From NCBI GenBank assembly GCA_016124235.1, contig WGOC01000027.1, forward strand, positions 42,575 through 106,574: a stretch of DNA of 64,000 nt, read 5' to 3'. The position numbers and the translations under genes were made by a program. The notes below the pieces were generated by a model that was not told the origin of the DNA, searched no databases, and saw only the letters and a program-made list of their open reading frames with translations. Shown one piece after another: positions 18,062 to 27,394 of this stretch. The stretch comes from a bacterium (GTDB lineage Bacteria > Verrucomicrobiota > Verrucomicrobiia > Limisphaerales > RI-55). The number at the start of each line of letters is the position of its first letter. The first letter of the stretch is position 1.

Positions 18062-18113
18062 GGCGGCAAAACAAAATCTGGCGGAACAGAATACGACCGA
18101 TTTGCAGCCGCGG

Positions 18114-19676
18114 CTAGTGGATCGGTTGGGGGTGCCGCCAGGCGTGACCGAGTTGGGCGAGCAATTCATCGGCGGCGACGGGTCCCCAGGTTCCGGCCGG
18201 ATAAAATTCTTTTCCGTTCAACGGTTTGCGATCCCAGGCCGTGCCGATCGGATCGACGATTCGCCAGGCGGTTTCCACTTCATCACGACGGATGAACAAC
18301 GTCGCGTCACCGGCAATGGCTTCCAGCAACAATCGTTCGTAGGCTTCCGGCGTGTAAGCGCCGAACTCGGAGTCGTAGCTGAAGTGCATGCGCACCGGCC
18401 GGAGCTGCATGCTCGTGCCCGGCACCTTGCCGTTGAAGCGCAACGAAATGCCCTCGTCGGGTTGGAGTCGCAAAGTGATCGCGTTGGAATCGAGCCGTTG
18501 ATTGCACTGGGCGGTGTAAAGCACGTTGGGCGTACTGCGAAATTGCACGCGCACTTCGCTCGCGCTCAGCGGCAGGTTCTTGCCGGTGCGGAGATAAAAC
18601 GGGACGGTGGACCAACGCCAGTTGTCGATGAACAACCGCATCGCGACGTAGGTTTCGACAGTCGAGTCGGGCGCGACTTTTTTCTCGTGGCGATAGGCGG
18701 GCCGTTGTTCGCCCATGACCTCACCGGCGGTGTATTGTCCACGCACGACGTTGGTGGCGACTTCGTTTTGGGCGATGGGCCGGATGGAGCGCAGGAGTTT
18801 CACTTTTTCATCGCGAATCGACTCCGCCTGCAAGGAGACGGGTGGTTCCATGGCGACCAGTGACAGCACCTGCAGAAGGTGGTTTTGCACCATGTCGCGC
18901 AACGCGCCGGATTCCTCGTAGTAACCGCCGCGGCTGCCGACGCCGAGATTCTCGCTGACGGTGATCTGGACCTGCTCGACGGTGTGCCGATTCCACAGTT
19001 GCTCGAAGATGGAATTGGAAAACCGAAACGTCAGGATGTTTTGAACGGTCTCCTTACCGAGGTAATGGTCGATGCGAAAAATCTGTGCCTCGTGGCAAAA
19101 CTTCATCAACTCCGCATTCAATAACTGAGCCGATCGCAAATCCGTTCCGAAGGGCTTTTCGACGATGACGCGGTGGTTGGCGCCGCCCTGATCGGGGCGC
19201 TGGAGCAGTCCGCTCGTGTGCAGGTTTTCCACCACTTCGGCAAATTGCGTGGGCGAGATCGACAGGTAGAAAAGGAGGTTTGTGCGGAGGCTTTCGTTGT
19301 TGCTCTCGCGGATGTCGAGCCCGAGCTGCTCAAACGCCTTGGGATTGGTGAGATCGCCGCGACAGTAGGTGATTTGCGCGGCGAATTCCTGCCACTTGGC
19401 ATCGTCGACCGTCTTCGATCGCGAGAACTTGCCGAGCGCATCGCGCAGCTCCGCACGCCACGAGTCGTCGGTCTTTTCGCGCCGGGCAAAGCCGATGATC
19501 CGGAACGGCGTCGGCAGGGAGCCTTCGATAAACAAATGATAAAGCGCCGGGATCAGTTTGCGCGAGGTGAGATCGCCGCTGGCACCAAAGATGACAATGG
19601 TGCACGGTTCGAGATTGCGACGGCCGTTGTCGAGCCGGCAACTGAGGAGTTCATCCAGGTGGACCGCTTCGTTCAT
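18114..19676 (-). CDS. zwf: Glucose-6-phosphate 1-dehydrogenase
   Basis: 520 residues, ATG at 19676. The NADP-binding loop is IVIFGASGDLTSRKLIPAL. Later motifs are VIVEKPFGTD and the active-site signature RIDHYLGKETVQN with the catalytic His and substrate-binding Lys. Conserved segments NWRWSTVPFYLRTGK and FGAYTPEAYERLLLEA follow. It oxidises glucose 6-phosphate to the lactone with reduction of NADP. It is the first gene of a zwf-pgl pair. No glucose-6-phosphate dehydrogenase assembly protein (OpcA) is seen nearby. Confidence 0.97.
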   Translation of the reverse strand: MNEAVHLDELLSCRLDNGRRNLEPCTIVIFGASGDLTSRKLIPALYHLFIEGSLPTPFRIIGFARREKTDDSWRAELRDALGKFSRSKTVDDAKWQEFAAQITYCRGDLTNPKAFEQLGLDIRESNNESLRTNLLFYLSISPTQFAEVVENLHTSGLLQRPDQGGANHRVIVEKPFGTDLRSAQLLNAELMKFCHEAQIFRIDHYLGKETVQNILTFRFSNSIFEQLWNRHTVEQVQITVSENLGVGSRGGYYEESGALRDMVQNHLLQVLSLVAMEPPVSLQAESIRDEKVKLLRSIRPIAQNEVATNVVRGQYTAGEVMGEQRPAYRHEKKVAPDSTVETYVAMRLFIDNWRWSTVPFYLRTGKNLPLSASEVRVQFRSTPNVLYTAQCNQRLDSNAITLRLQPDEGISLRFNGKVPGTSMQLRPVRMHFSYDSEFGAYTPEAYERLLLEAIAGDATLFIRRDEVETAWRIVDPIGTAWDRKPLNGKEFYPAGTWGPVAADELLAQLGHAWRHPQPIH

Positions 19677-19908
19677 GAAGGAGGAATGATGCGGGAACTC
19701 GGAGTGAATTCAATCCTTCTTCCGAATCGCTTGATGAATGTTTTCCAAGCTGCGCCACCAAAGATTTCAGCTTTACTGCTTGGGAGGCAATTCCGCACAC
19801 TCACCCAACGACTCGCACGCGGCTTGATGACGGCAAATTGTTGCCGGCGTTTGCAGCTCGGGCAACGGGTGAATGACGGCTCGGGGCCAGTCGTCGGAAG
19901 AGCAATCT

Positions 19909-21969
19909 ATGGCAGTCAAAACCGGTTGGATTCGGCACGCGATCATAACACTGGCACTTGTGGTCGCCACCTCGTGCGCCACTCGCCGGCCTCCCGAACC
20001 CGCCGAAACTGCCGAAGCAGCCGTTCCTCCCACGCCGCCGCCACCCACGAATGCCCAACCCGCGGCGCCGTCGCCTGCCATGACCAATGCGGAAGCGGCT
20101 GTGGAAGCCCTTTCTTCGGCCCCGGATCCCAATGCTGAGCGCCCGAAGGTGAAGTTCAGCGCGCAACACGACGAAGCGGTGAAGCAAGTTTTTGATCTTG
20201 CCGACAAGGGGCGCTGGGAGGAGGCCGAGGCCAAGGCTTCCGGCTTGGTCGAAGAGTTTCCCAACGATCCCGCGCTGCAACGACTGTACAATTGGGTATC
20301 GGACAGCCGGAAATTGATTCGCGAACGGGCCATCGAAGATCAAATTCGGCGCGTCGACGCCAAGAATTCTCCGTTCAACCCCACGGTTAAGAGCTTACTG
20401 ACCGAAGAGAAAGACCGCGGGTTGCCTCCGCGCAAAGACTTGCGCGATGCGATTCAAGAAATTCGCGCCACGCCGTATATACCAGACTCCTATGGCAAAA
20501 AGATCGAACACTCAGGCATGACCAATAGCCCGTCGATTACCGAAGGCCCGATGGCGGATCTTTTGAACCGGCGGATTTCAGTGCATCTTGACGATGCGAC
20601 CTTGGGACAAATCATCTTCACCCTCGGGGACAAGGAGAAGATTAACTTCGTCGCCGACAAATCAATGCCGGCGTTTCAGAAGAAACTGAGCGTGAATTTC
20701 GATGGCGTCCGATTGCGGGAATTTCTTGAGTACGTTTCGCGGAATCTGGATATCAGCTTTCAATACGGCGAAGACTTGATCTGGATTGTTGACGGCAAAG
20801 ATCCGAAGGTCACCAAGGAAGAAACCCGGATTTATCGGTTGCATAAGGGATTTGTGATGCCGGCGCGGTTTGCTGATGATAATCCGACCCGAGTTGAGGC
20901 CAAGAATGGCAAAGGGGAAACGACTGCCGTGACGACCACAGAGCATCTCAACCTATTTGTTCCCGATATGGCTCCCGACAAGCCGGCTATTGAACAAGCG
21001 ATTCAGGAATTCTTCAAAGGGTCCAAATATTTTATCGATTACGAAAGAAACCTCATTGTCGCCACGGGCACCCGGGATCAGCTCGAGGTGCTGGAGAACA
21101 TCATCAAGGAATTCGACAAACCCATCCAGCAGGTGCTCATCGAGGCGCGCTTCATTACGGTTTCGGAGCCCGCCTTTCTGCAGCTCGGCGTCGCCTGGGA
21201 AACGGGGCGCAGTCTTCTAAATCAGACCGTTCCAAATCCGACGGATCACACGACGCTGGCTCCGGACCAAGTCGCGTTACCCATTCAGGAAACGTTCACC
21301 AACATTCTCGGTCGCGAAAATCTCACCGCGACGATTACGGCGCTGGCGCAGAGCGGGGAAAGCCAGACGCTCAGCGCGCCGCGATTGCTGCTCGTGAACA
21401 ATCGCCCCGGCAAAATCAGTGACGGAAAACTGCAATACTATTACGAACAATACACCGTGAAGCAGACCACGTTCGAACGCGGTGCGACCTCCAGCCTGGT
21501 GCCGGACGGCAGCCCGACGAAGATTACCTCAGGTGTGGAACTCAACGTGGTGGCAAGCATTGGCAGTGACGGCCAAACGATCCTTTTGGGTTTGAATCCA
21601 AAGGTGAATCAGGACGTTCAGTTGGTCACATTTGCCACGATCACCGACGTCGACGCAAATGGCGAAGTGGCCAGCCGGTTCGATCTTCGGCTGCCCGAGT
21701 ATCGGACTCAGGAGCTTGCCACCCGGGTCAGCGTGAAATCCGGCCAGACTGTGGTGATGGGTGGCGTGTTGCAGCGCGACCAGACGACCTATGTCGAGTC
21801 GGTGCCGGTGTTGGGCAATCTGCCTTTGCTGGGTGCGTTTTTCCGTCGCCGTACCGAAGTGGATGCGCCCCGTTATTTGCTCATCTTCGTGACGGCAACA
21901 ATCGTGTCCGAATCCGGTGAGTATGTGCTGCCGAAAGAGGATTCCAACCCTCCCACGGCGGCCCGTTGA
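19909..21969 (+). CDS. Secretin of a type II secretion/type IV pilus system
   Basis: 686 residues from ATG 19909, chosen because GGAAG lies 8 bases upstream; an in-frame ATG at 19873 has no such site. The N-terminal hydrophobic stretch ends ALVVATSCA, resembling a weak lipobox (Ala at -3), so it may be a lipoprotein. A Pro/Ala/Glu-rich spacer and a helical segment (about 75-150) precede secretin N domains (about 205-410). The secretin core follows (about 420-675): QVLIEARFITVSEPAFLQLG, LSAPRLLLVNN, GQTVVMGGVLQRDQ and VPVLGNLPLLGAFFR. It forms the outer-membrane channel. It is the first gene of a five-gene cluster with pilM-N, pilO, pilP and the ATPase. Confidence 0.9.
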   Translation: MAVKTGWIRHAIITLALVVATSCATRRPPEPAETAEAAVPPTPPPPTNAQPAAPSPAMTNAEAAVEALSSAPDPNAERPKVKFSAQHDEAVKQVFDLADKGRWEEAEAKASGLVEEFPNDPALQRLYNWVSDSRKLIRERAIEDQIRRVDAKNSPFNPTVKSLLTEEKDRGLPPRKDLRDAIQEIRATPYIPDSYGKKIEHSGMTNSPSITEGPMADLLNRRISVHLDDATLGQIIFTLGDKEKINFVADKSMPAFQKKLSVNFDGVRLREFLEYVSRNLDISFQYGEDLIWIVDGKDPKVTKEETRIYRLHKGFVMPARFADDNPTRVEAKNGKGETTAVTTTEHLNLFVPDMAPDKPAIEQAIQEFFKGSKYFIDYERNLIVATGTRDQLEVLENIIKEFDKPIQQVLIEARFITVSEPAFLQLGVAWETGRSLLNQTVPNPTDHTTLAPDQVALPIQETFTNILGRENLTATITALAQSGESQTLSAPRLLLVNNRPGKISDGKLQYYYEQYTVKQTTFERGATSSLVPDGSPTKITSGVELNVVASIGSDGQTILLGLNPKVNQDVQLVTFATITDVDANGEVASRFDLRLPEYRTQELATRVSVKSGQTVVMGGVLQRDQTTYVESVPVLGNLPLLGAFFRRRTEVDAPRYLLIFVTATIVSESGEYVLPKEDSNPPTAAR

Positions 21970-21980
21970 ATTCCGTCGTG

Positions 21981-23777
21981 ATGAATCGGTTTTCCCTGCC
22001 ACCAACCCGCCGGTTTCTGGCGGTTGATGTCGGCAGTCGCTGCCTCAAAGCGCTGCTGGTGTCCAACCGTTTCGGCCGTTTGCGTGTGCACGCGCACCGG
22101 GTCATCGGGCTCGACGAAACTTCTCAACCAGGCCGCCCCGGCTGGCCGCGCGTGCTGGAGGAATTGCGCGAGGAGCTGGGCAGTCATCCGTTGGTGATCA
22201 GCGTCGCCCAGCACGCAACCGATTCGCAAGTGCTGGACCTCCCAGGATCCGACGCGCGCACGATCCGCCAGCAGATCCAGGACGATATTGTGCGGCTGAG
22301 CGGGTTGACCGAAAGCACGATCATTTATGACTACGGCCAGCTCGTGCCGTTTGGGCAATTTGCGAACCCGTATTGGGTGACGCACGCGCGCGAAAGCGAA
22401 GTCCTCGCCGTCGTTCATCAATTTGAAAGCTTCGGCGAAGACATCCTGGAAATTTCATCGACGGCCAACGCGCTCGTGGCAGCCTATCGGGAAGTCCAAC
22501 CCGCCACCACCAACGCATTGCTGGTCGATTTGGGTTCCTCGGGTACGGAAGTGGCCATCGTCTGCCAGGGGCAGGGCGTCTACGTGACCAGTTTTGCCGT
22601 GGGAGGGATGCTCCTGAGCGAGCAAATCCGCGCTGAACGGCGATGTCCGGCAATGGAGGCGGAATTTGCCAAGAATACTGAGAACCTTTTGACGGGTGAC
22701 GACGCGATGCTCTCGTTGCGGCAACTGGTTGACCGTTGGCATGGAGAATTGGTGCGGATCCTCGAGGACTGGCTCGGTGAACATCCAGTGTTGAATGTCT
22801 CGGCAAGTCAGTTTGACGTCGTGTTGTGCGGTGGCGATGCCGAGATGCCGGGATTGCTGGATTACTTGAGCGCCAACAGTGTGCTGAATTTCAAACGGTG
22901 GTCCGATCTGCCCGGTTTCCCGCCGATCCAGCCGGCCGGTCAGTTCGCCGTTGCTTTTGGTCTGGCGTGTCAGTTGTTCCGCCGCGGCGGGCCGTCAACG
23001 TCACTCGTTCCCGACGAAGTGCGGATCGCGCGCAAGGAGCACGGTGCCGTGCAGGTGCTGCATGCCGGCACATGGCTGGTGTTGGCGGTCATCGTGTTGG
23101 TGCTCGGCTTTGGAACCTGGCAGAAATTCTATTTTATTCGTGAAGTTGAAAACCAATTGGAACAGGCGCAGGTGGTATTGCAGCAGGCCCAACAGACCGA
23201 CCGACTGAAACTGCAGCTGGCCAATGACTACGAAGAAATCCGGCCCGTGCTTTCACGCCAACGGCAGACCCTGGCGGCGGTCGATACGCTCGGGTTGATC
23301 TTGAATCATCCGTTGCCGACCAACTCCTGGTTCGTGCTATTTGCCGACGCCGACAGTTATTATACGGCGACGACGATTCCATTGCCGACAAATGCGCCGC
23401 CGCCGGCCGCGACTTCCGTTTCATCATCCACGGCGGCGCGGCTGACCAATGCGTTTGTCGCTGAGTTCAGCACCGATTTGGACGCGCCCAGCGCACGAGT
23501 GGTCCTCAGCAAGATGATCGATCAATTCAAGGCGAGCCCGCATTTCCGGAAGGTGGATATCTTGTCGCCCGACCAACGCCGTCGTTTGGTCAAGGATGCG
23601 GTGGTGATTCCCGATGGCCATTACGCGCTTTCGTTCACCATGAACGACAACGAATTTGGGAAACCTTTTCTCACGCCTGACGAAATGCGCCAGCTGCGAA
23701 ACCAGCTAGATAAGGAACGATCCAAAACCCTCCGCTCCGGTGGCAGCGCGGAACCCACCACGACCACCGGCCGCTAA
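21981..23777 (+). CDS. PilM-PilN fusion protein of the pilus/secretion inner-membrane platform
   Basis: 598 residues from ATG 21981, 12 bases after the secretin stop. Residues about 12-345 are an actin-like SHS2/PilM domain, with nucleotide-site motifs FLAVDVGSRCLKALLV, ALLVDLGSSGTEVAIV and FDVVLCGGDAEMPGL. One membrane segment (about 363-383, TWLVLAVIVLVLGFGTW) is followed by a coiled coil (about 388-425) and a periplasmic PilN-like domain. In most bacteria PilM and PilN are separate proteins, PilM binding the PilN cytoplasmic tail; here they are fused. A Pro/Ala/Ser/Thr linker lies near 465-485. Its stop overlaps the next start as TAATG. Confidence 0.85.
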   Translation: MNRFSLPPTRRFLAVDVGSRCLKALLVSNRFGRLRVHAHRVIGLDETSQPGRPGWPRVLEELREELGSHPLVISVAQHATDSQVLDLPGSDARTIRQQIQDDIVRLSGLTESTIIYDYGQLVPFGQFANPYWVTHARESEVLAVVHQFESFGEDILEISSTANALVAAYREVQPATTNALLVDLGSSGTEVAIVCQGQGVYVTSFAVGGMLLSEQIRAERRCPAMEAEFAKNTENLLTGDDAMLSLRQLVDRWHGELVRILEDWLGEHPVLNVSASQFDVVLCGGDAEMPGLLDYLSANSVLNFKRWSDLPGFPPIQPAGQFAVAFGLACQLFRRGGPSTSLVPDEVRIARKEHGAVQVLHAGTWLVLAVIVLVLGFGTWQKFYFIREVENQLEQAQVVLQQAQQTDRLKLQLANDYEEIRPVLSRQRQTLAAVDTLGLILNHPLPTNSWFVLFADADSYYTATTIPLPTNAPPPAATSVSSSTAARLTNAFVAEFSTDLDAPSARVVLSKMIDQFKASPHFRKVDILSPDQRRRLVKDAVVIPDGHYALSFTMNDNEFGKPFLTPDEMRQLRNQLDKERSKTLRSGGSAEPTTTTGR

Positions 23778-24631
23778 TGACCACAGCATCCAAACCGAGC
23801 AATCGCCGCATGGGGGTGACCGTTGCCCTCGTGATTCTGGCATTGTATTACGCGGTGGTGTTCCGCCCGTTGGCGCAAAAGGAGGAGGACCAGATGAAGC
23901 CTTTCGAACAAGTCCAGGCCCAATTGAAGGCGGCGGCGACGAACAATCCGGCGATATCGGGCCTATCGCTTGAGCCCTTGCGGCAACTCAATGATTCGCT
24001 GCGTGCGTCGTTGACCAACACGGCATTGGCGCGCGATTTGATCGCCCGGCGGTTTGCGCCGGAGCCCGTGATCGCCACCAATCTTTCGCGCACCTTCCAG
24101 TTGATCGATTATCAAAATGAACGGCTGAGCCGAGGTGATCGCCTGATCAATTTCGCCGGCGAACGAAAGGTCAAGATTACTCCAGCCGTCACGGCCGGGC
24201 TGCCCGAGTTCACCATTGAAAATCCCATGCCGGAATTGCTGTGGGGGCAGCTGGCTTTGATGGACGGCGTCCTGCGCGCAGCCGTTGAAGCCGGTTTGCA
24301 ATCAATCGAAGATGTGGACATGCCGGATCCAATCAACCACGCGAGCCCCACCAGCACACACAGCCGGTTGATCGAATTGCCGTTGCACGTTGAAGTTACG
24401 GGGACTGCCGAGGCGGTTTCTCGTTGGCTGGCGATGGTGTTGCTCGATCCGGCGGGGCGCGAAGCGTACAAACTGCCGAAGGTCGAAGGCTTGCCGGGTG
24501 CGTGCTTACATCACATCCTCGCACGCAAAGAGAACACGGATCAACCGAGCATCAATCGGGTGTCGGTCGAGTTCGATGGGTTTCTATTGATGCCGCCAAC
24601 CACGGATTCGACTTACAACAGCAACAACTGA
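23777..24631 (+). CDS. PilO-like inner-membrane protein
   Basis: 284 residues, ATG at 23777 overlapping the stop of the upstream gene by one base. A short cytoplasmic N terminus is followed by one membrane segment (about 13-30, VTVALVILALYYAVVF). A short helical stretch and an alpha/beta domain follow. Placement directly after the PilM-PilN fusion, topology and size fit PilO, which pairs with PilN to form the periplasmic platform. Sequence identity to classical PilO is low to the eye, so the call rests mainly on position and topology. Confidence 0.65.
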   Translation: MTTASKPSNRRMGVTVALVILALYYAVVFRPLAQKEEDQMKPFEQVQAQLKAAATNNPAISGLSLEPLRQLNDSLRASLTNTALARDLIARRFAPEPVIATNLSRTFQLIDYQNERLSRGDRLINFAGERKVKITPAVTAGLPEFTIENPMPELLWGQLALMDGVLRAAVEAGLQSIEDVDMPDPINHASPTSTHSRLIELPLHVEVTGTAEAVSRWLAMVLLDPAGREAYKLPKVEGLPGACLHHILARKENTDQPSINRVSVEFDGFLLMPPTTDSTYNSNN

Positions 24632-24636
24632 CGCGC

Positions 24637-25149
24637 TTGAATTCGGATCGTAACAAAACTTATGCCCTGATCACGCTCGCTGCGGCGCTGATATTACTGG
24701 CGCTTTGTACGACCGGTTTGGAAGGGAGATTCCTTGCCCTGCCGCCCGAATCGAAGACGATTCAGCTGACCAGCGGTGCGGCGGTGGATCATTTTGGACC
24801 GCTTTTCAGCCAGGAACCATTTGCGGCGTTGGTGAACAAAGGCGAGCGCCGGGATGTCTTCACAACAACCCATTTCAACAAGCCGCCGCCGCCGCCGCCC
24901 GAGCCGCCCAAACCCAAGACGCGATCGGTGGCGCTAACTTTTCTGGGCACGCTGCGCAGCAGCAACGGCGACGTGACCGCCTTTTTGCGGGTTGATGAAG
25001 CGGTTTCCGAAGTTGTTCCGGGCGTCAAGGTGATCAATGATTGGGGCGTCGCGACAATTGATCGCTCCAGCCTGGTCATTACGAACGCGACGCAGACGAA
25101 CCAGATTTCCTTCCGACAAACGCTCCAGCTCACGGTGCCGCTTCCCTGA
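24637..25149 (+). CDS. PilP/GspC-like periplasmic protein
   Basis: 170 residues if it starts at TTG 24637, five bases past the pilO stop. No ATG is available in frame before the membrane segment, and CTG 24628 is the alternative. One membrane segment (about 8-25, ALITLAAALILLALC) is followed by a linker and a proline run with PEPPKPK (about 87-100). A small beta-rich domain follows (VALTFLGTLRSSNGDVTAFL, then GVKVINDWGVATID) that resembles the HR/PilP domain binding secretins. This matches the fourth position of pilMNOP-type clusters. The non-ATG start may lower expression. Confidence 0.65.
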   Translation: MNSDRNKTYALITLAAALILLALCTTGLEGRFLALPPESKTIQLTSGAAVDHFGPLFSQEPFAALVNKGERRDVFTTTHFNKPPPPPPEPPKPKTRSVALTFLGTLRSSNGDVTAFLRVDEAVSEVVPGVKVINDWGVATIDRSSLVITNATQTNQISFRQTLQLTVPLP

Positions 25150-25153
25150 TTGC

Positions 25154-26902
25154 ATGGCCAAGAACGCTCCATTGATTGAGACCGGGATGATCCTGTACCA
25201 GCGGGGCAAGCTCGGTGCGCGTGAGTTGGACCAGGTGCGGCGGCGACAGGAGCGGTTGGGCGTACCGCAGCATCGCGCGATCGTGGATCTGAACTACGCC
25301 ACGGAAGAGGATACCTGGCGGGTGCTCGCGGAGATCCACAACACCGAGTTCATTGATCTTTCTGAACGCCCACCGACCGCGGAGGCGCTGGCGGCGGTAC
25401 CGGTTAAATTCGTTTTCCATTATCACATGGTGCCCTGTGTTCTCGAAGGAGAGCAATTGACCATTGCGTTCAGTGAGATTCCGCGGCCCATGGAATTGGG
25501 GAATTTGCGTCTGTTGCTCAGCAAGCGAATCAAAATCGCGCTGGCCACGCCGAGCAGCATCCACGCGTTCTTGAAAAGCCGCTACGGACTCGGCGCTGAA
25601 ACGATCCAGAAGCTCCGGGAAGATCGTAATCTGGCGGATGGCAGTGAGGAGGTCGTGTTCGACGTCACGACCGGCGATGACGATTCCGCCGTCGACGCGA
25701 CGATCGGCCGGTTCGTTGATCAGATTTTGGTGGAGGCGTTGCGTCTCTCAGCGACGGACATTCACATCGAGCCATACTATTCGTCCATTCGGCTGCGGTA
25801 CCGAATCGATGGCATCATGCACAGTGTGCCGGTGCCGGAAGGCATTCGCTCGCTTCATGGTGCGATCGTTTCACGATTGAAAATCATGGGTGGGTTGAAC
25901 ATCGCGGAAAAGCGGTTGCCCCATGACGGCCGGATCTCAATGAAAACGGGTGGCGAGGATTATGATCTTCGGGTTTCCATCATTCCCACCAAACATGGCG
26001 AAACAGTTTGTCTTCGTATCCTTGGACGCCAAAGCCTGTTTCTGGACTTGGGCCAGTTGGGTATGGAACCCGGTCACGAACGGCTTTTTTCGGAAATCAC
26101 CAAACTGCCGCAAGGCCTCGTGTTGATTACGGGTCCCACTGGCAGCGGCAAGACGACCACGTTGTACGCGGCGTTGGCCCATGCCAATGACTCAACCCGA
26201 AAGATCGTCACCATCGAAGATCCGGTCGAATACCAACTGGAAGGTGTTTCCCAGATCCAGGTCAGAGAGGATATTGGGCTCAGTTTTGCCAGCGGCTTGA
26301 GATCAGTCCTGCGGCACGATCCGGATGTGGTGCTGATCGGAGAGATTCGCGACAGCACCACCGCGGAGATCGCCATTCGCGCGGCGCAGACCGGGCATTT
26401 GGTATTCTCCACTTTGCATACTAACGACAGCATCGGGGCGATCACCCGGCTTATGGATATGAAGGTGGAGCCTTTTCTGGTCGGCGCTTCGTTGGTTTGC
26501 AGCATTGCCCAAAGGCTGACACAGCGGATTTGTTTGCATTGCCGTCAACCCGATCCGGATATTCCGCCAGACCTGCGACGCGAAATGGCGGAGTCGCTGG
26601 GCTTGCCCGAAAGTGAAGTGACGGCGTTCAAGGGTGTGGGTTGCGTGGAATGCAACCAGCGCGGATATCGCGGCCGGGTAGCCATTTACGAATTCTTTTT
26701 GATGTCGGACGACGTGGCGGATTTGATCGAACCGGGTGTTCGGACGAGTAGTCTGCGCCGGCTCGCGCGGGAGGAAGGGTGGCGAAGTCTGCGCGAAAAC
26801 GCTTGGACGAAGATCCAGTCCGGCCTGATACCGATCGCCGAGCAACAACGCCTTACGCGGCAGCTTAATTTACGAGACTGGTTGAAGTTCGCGGGAAGTT
26901 AG
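25154..26902 (+). CDS. Type II secretion/type IV pilus assembly ATPase (GspE/PilB family)
   Basis: 582 residues from ATG 25154, 4 bases after the preceding stop; longer in-frame starts overlap that gene. An N-terminal MshEN/N1-like region (about 1-150) precedes the ATPase. Walker A GPTGSGKTTTLYAAL lies near residue 326. The Asp box and Walker B follow in DPDVVLIGEIRD (about 390-400), with the His box HLVFSTLHTNDS. A tetracysteine zinc site (CLHC ... CVEC, roughly 459-500) and RGRVAIYEF are typical of GspE/PilB, the extension ATPases, and not of PilT. It powers pilin or pseudopilin assembly. No GspF/PilC gene follows, so the rest of the machine is encoded elsewhere. Confidence 0.94.
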   Translation: MAKNAPLIETGMILYQRGKLGARELDQVRRRQERLGVPQHRAIVDLNYATEEDTWRVLAEIHNTEFIDLSERPPTAEALAAVPVKFVFHYHMVPCVLEGEQLTIAFSEIPRPMELGNLRLLLSKRIKIALATPSSIHAFLKSRYGLGAETIQKLREDRNLADGSEEVVFDVTTGDDDSAVDATIGRFVDQILVEALRLSATDIHIEPYYSSIRLRYRIDGIMHSVPVPEGIRSLHGAIVSRLKIMGGLNIAEKRLPHDGRISMKTGGEDYDLRVSIIPTKHGETVCLRILGRQSLFLDLGQLGMEPGHERLFSEITKLPQGLVLITGPTGSGKTTTLYAALAHANDSTRKIVTIEDPVEYQLEGVSQIQVREDIGLSFASGLRSVLRHDPDVVLIGEIRDSTTAEIAIRAAQTGHLVFSTLHTNDSIGAITRLMDMKVEPFLVGASLVCSIAQRLTQRICLHCRQPDPDIPPDLRREMAESLGLPESEVTAFKGVGCVECNQRGYRGRVAIYEFFLMSDDVADLIEPGVRTSSLRRLAREEGWRSLRENAWTKIQSGLIPIAEQQRLTRQLNLRDWLKFAGS

Positions 26903-27097
26903 CCGATGGTAATTCAAAACATGAGAGGTGTGACCCCATTGTTTGATTGTTGCGCCCAATTGGGTGGCGACAAAATCGTTGCGTCGCAGGTGCTGATTAT
27001 GGCTTTATTTTCGCGTTCTTGTTTCCTGCCGGGCTGCCGGTGTGACCGACCACGCTGGTACGGGAAACTGGACTGGGCCACGCAGATGTGAAAGTGT

Positions 27098-27376
27098 ATG
27101 GCACGACGCCGATTGCAGGCCTTTTTCTCCGGGCGAGTGCAGGGCGTGGGCTTCCGCTACACTGTCAAGTCCCTCGCAGCTGGATTTGATGCCACGGGAG
27201 TGGTTCGTAACCTGCCCGACGGCCGTGTGGAGTTTGCCGCGGAAGGTGAGGCGGAAGAGTTGCAAGCCTTTGTGCAGGCTATCCGCGAGTCGGAAGTTGG
27301 GCGCTTTATTCGTCACGAGGAGCTTTCGTGGACGGAGGCGACCGGACAGTTTCGAGGCTTCGAAATTGTCCACTAG
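27098..27376 (+). CDS. acyP: Acylphosphatase
   Basis: 92 residues, ATG at 27098; full family length. The signature FSGRVQGVGFRYTV contains catalytic Arg20, and GVVRNLPDGRVEF contains catalytic Asn38. The enzyme hydrolyses carboxyl-phosphate bonds such as in acetyl phosphate or 1,3-bisphosphoglycerate. It is followed after 18 bases by a metallophosphoesterase gene, probably in one transcript. Confidence 0.95.
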   Translation: MARRRLQAFFSGRVQGVGFRYTVKSLAAGFDATGVVRNLPDGRVEFAAEGEAEELQAFVQAIRESEVGRFIRHEELSWTEATGQFRGFEIVH

Positions 27377-27394
27377 AGTCTTTTAAAGCAAATC

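Noticed and set aside
26906..27091. Short plus-strand frame before acyP
   Set aside because: It overlaps the acyP leader, is Cys-rich without a pattern and has no family resemblance.
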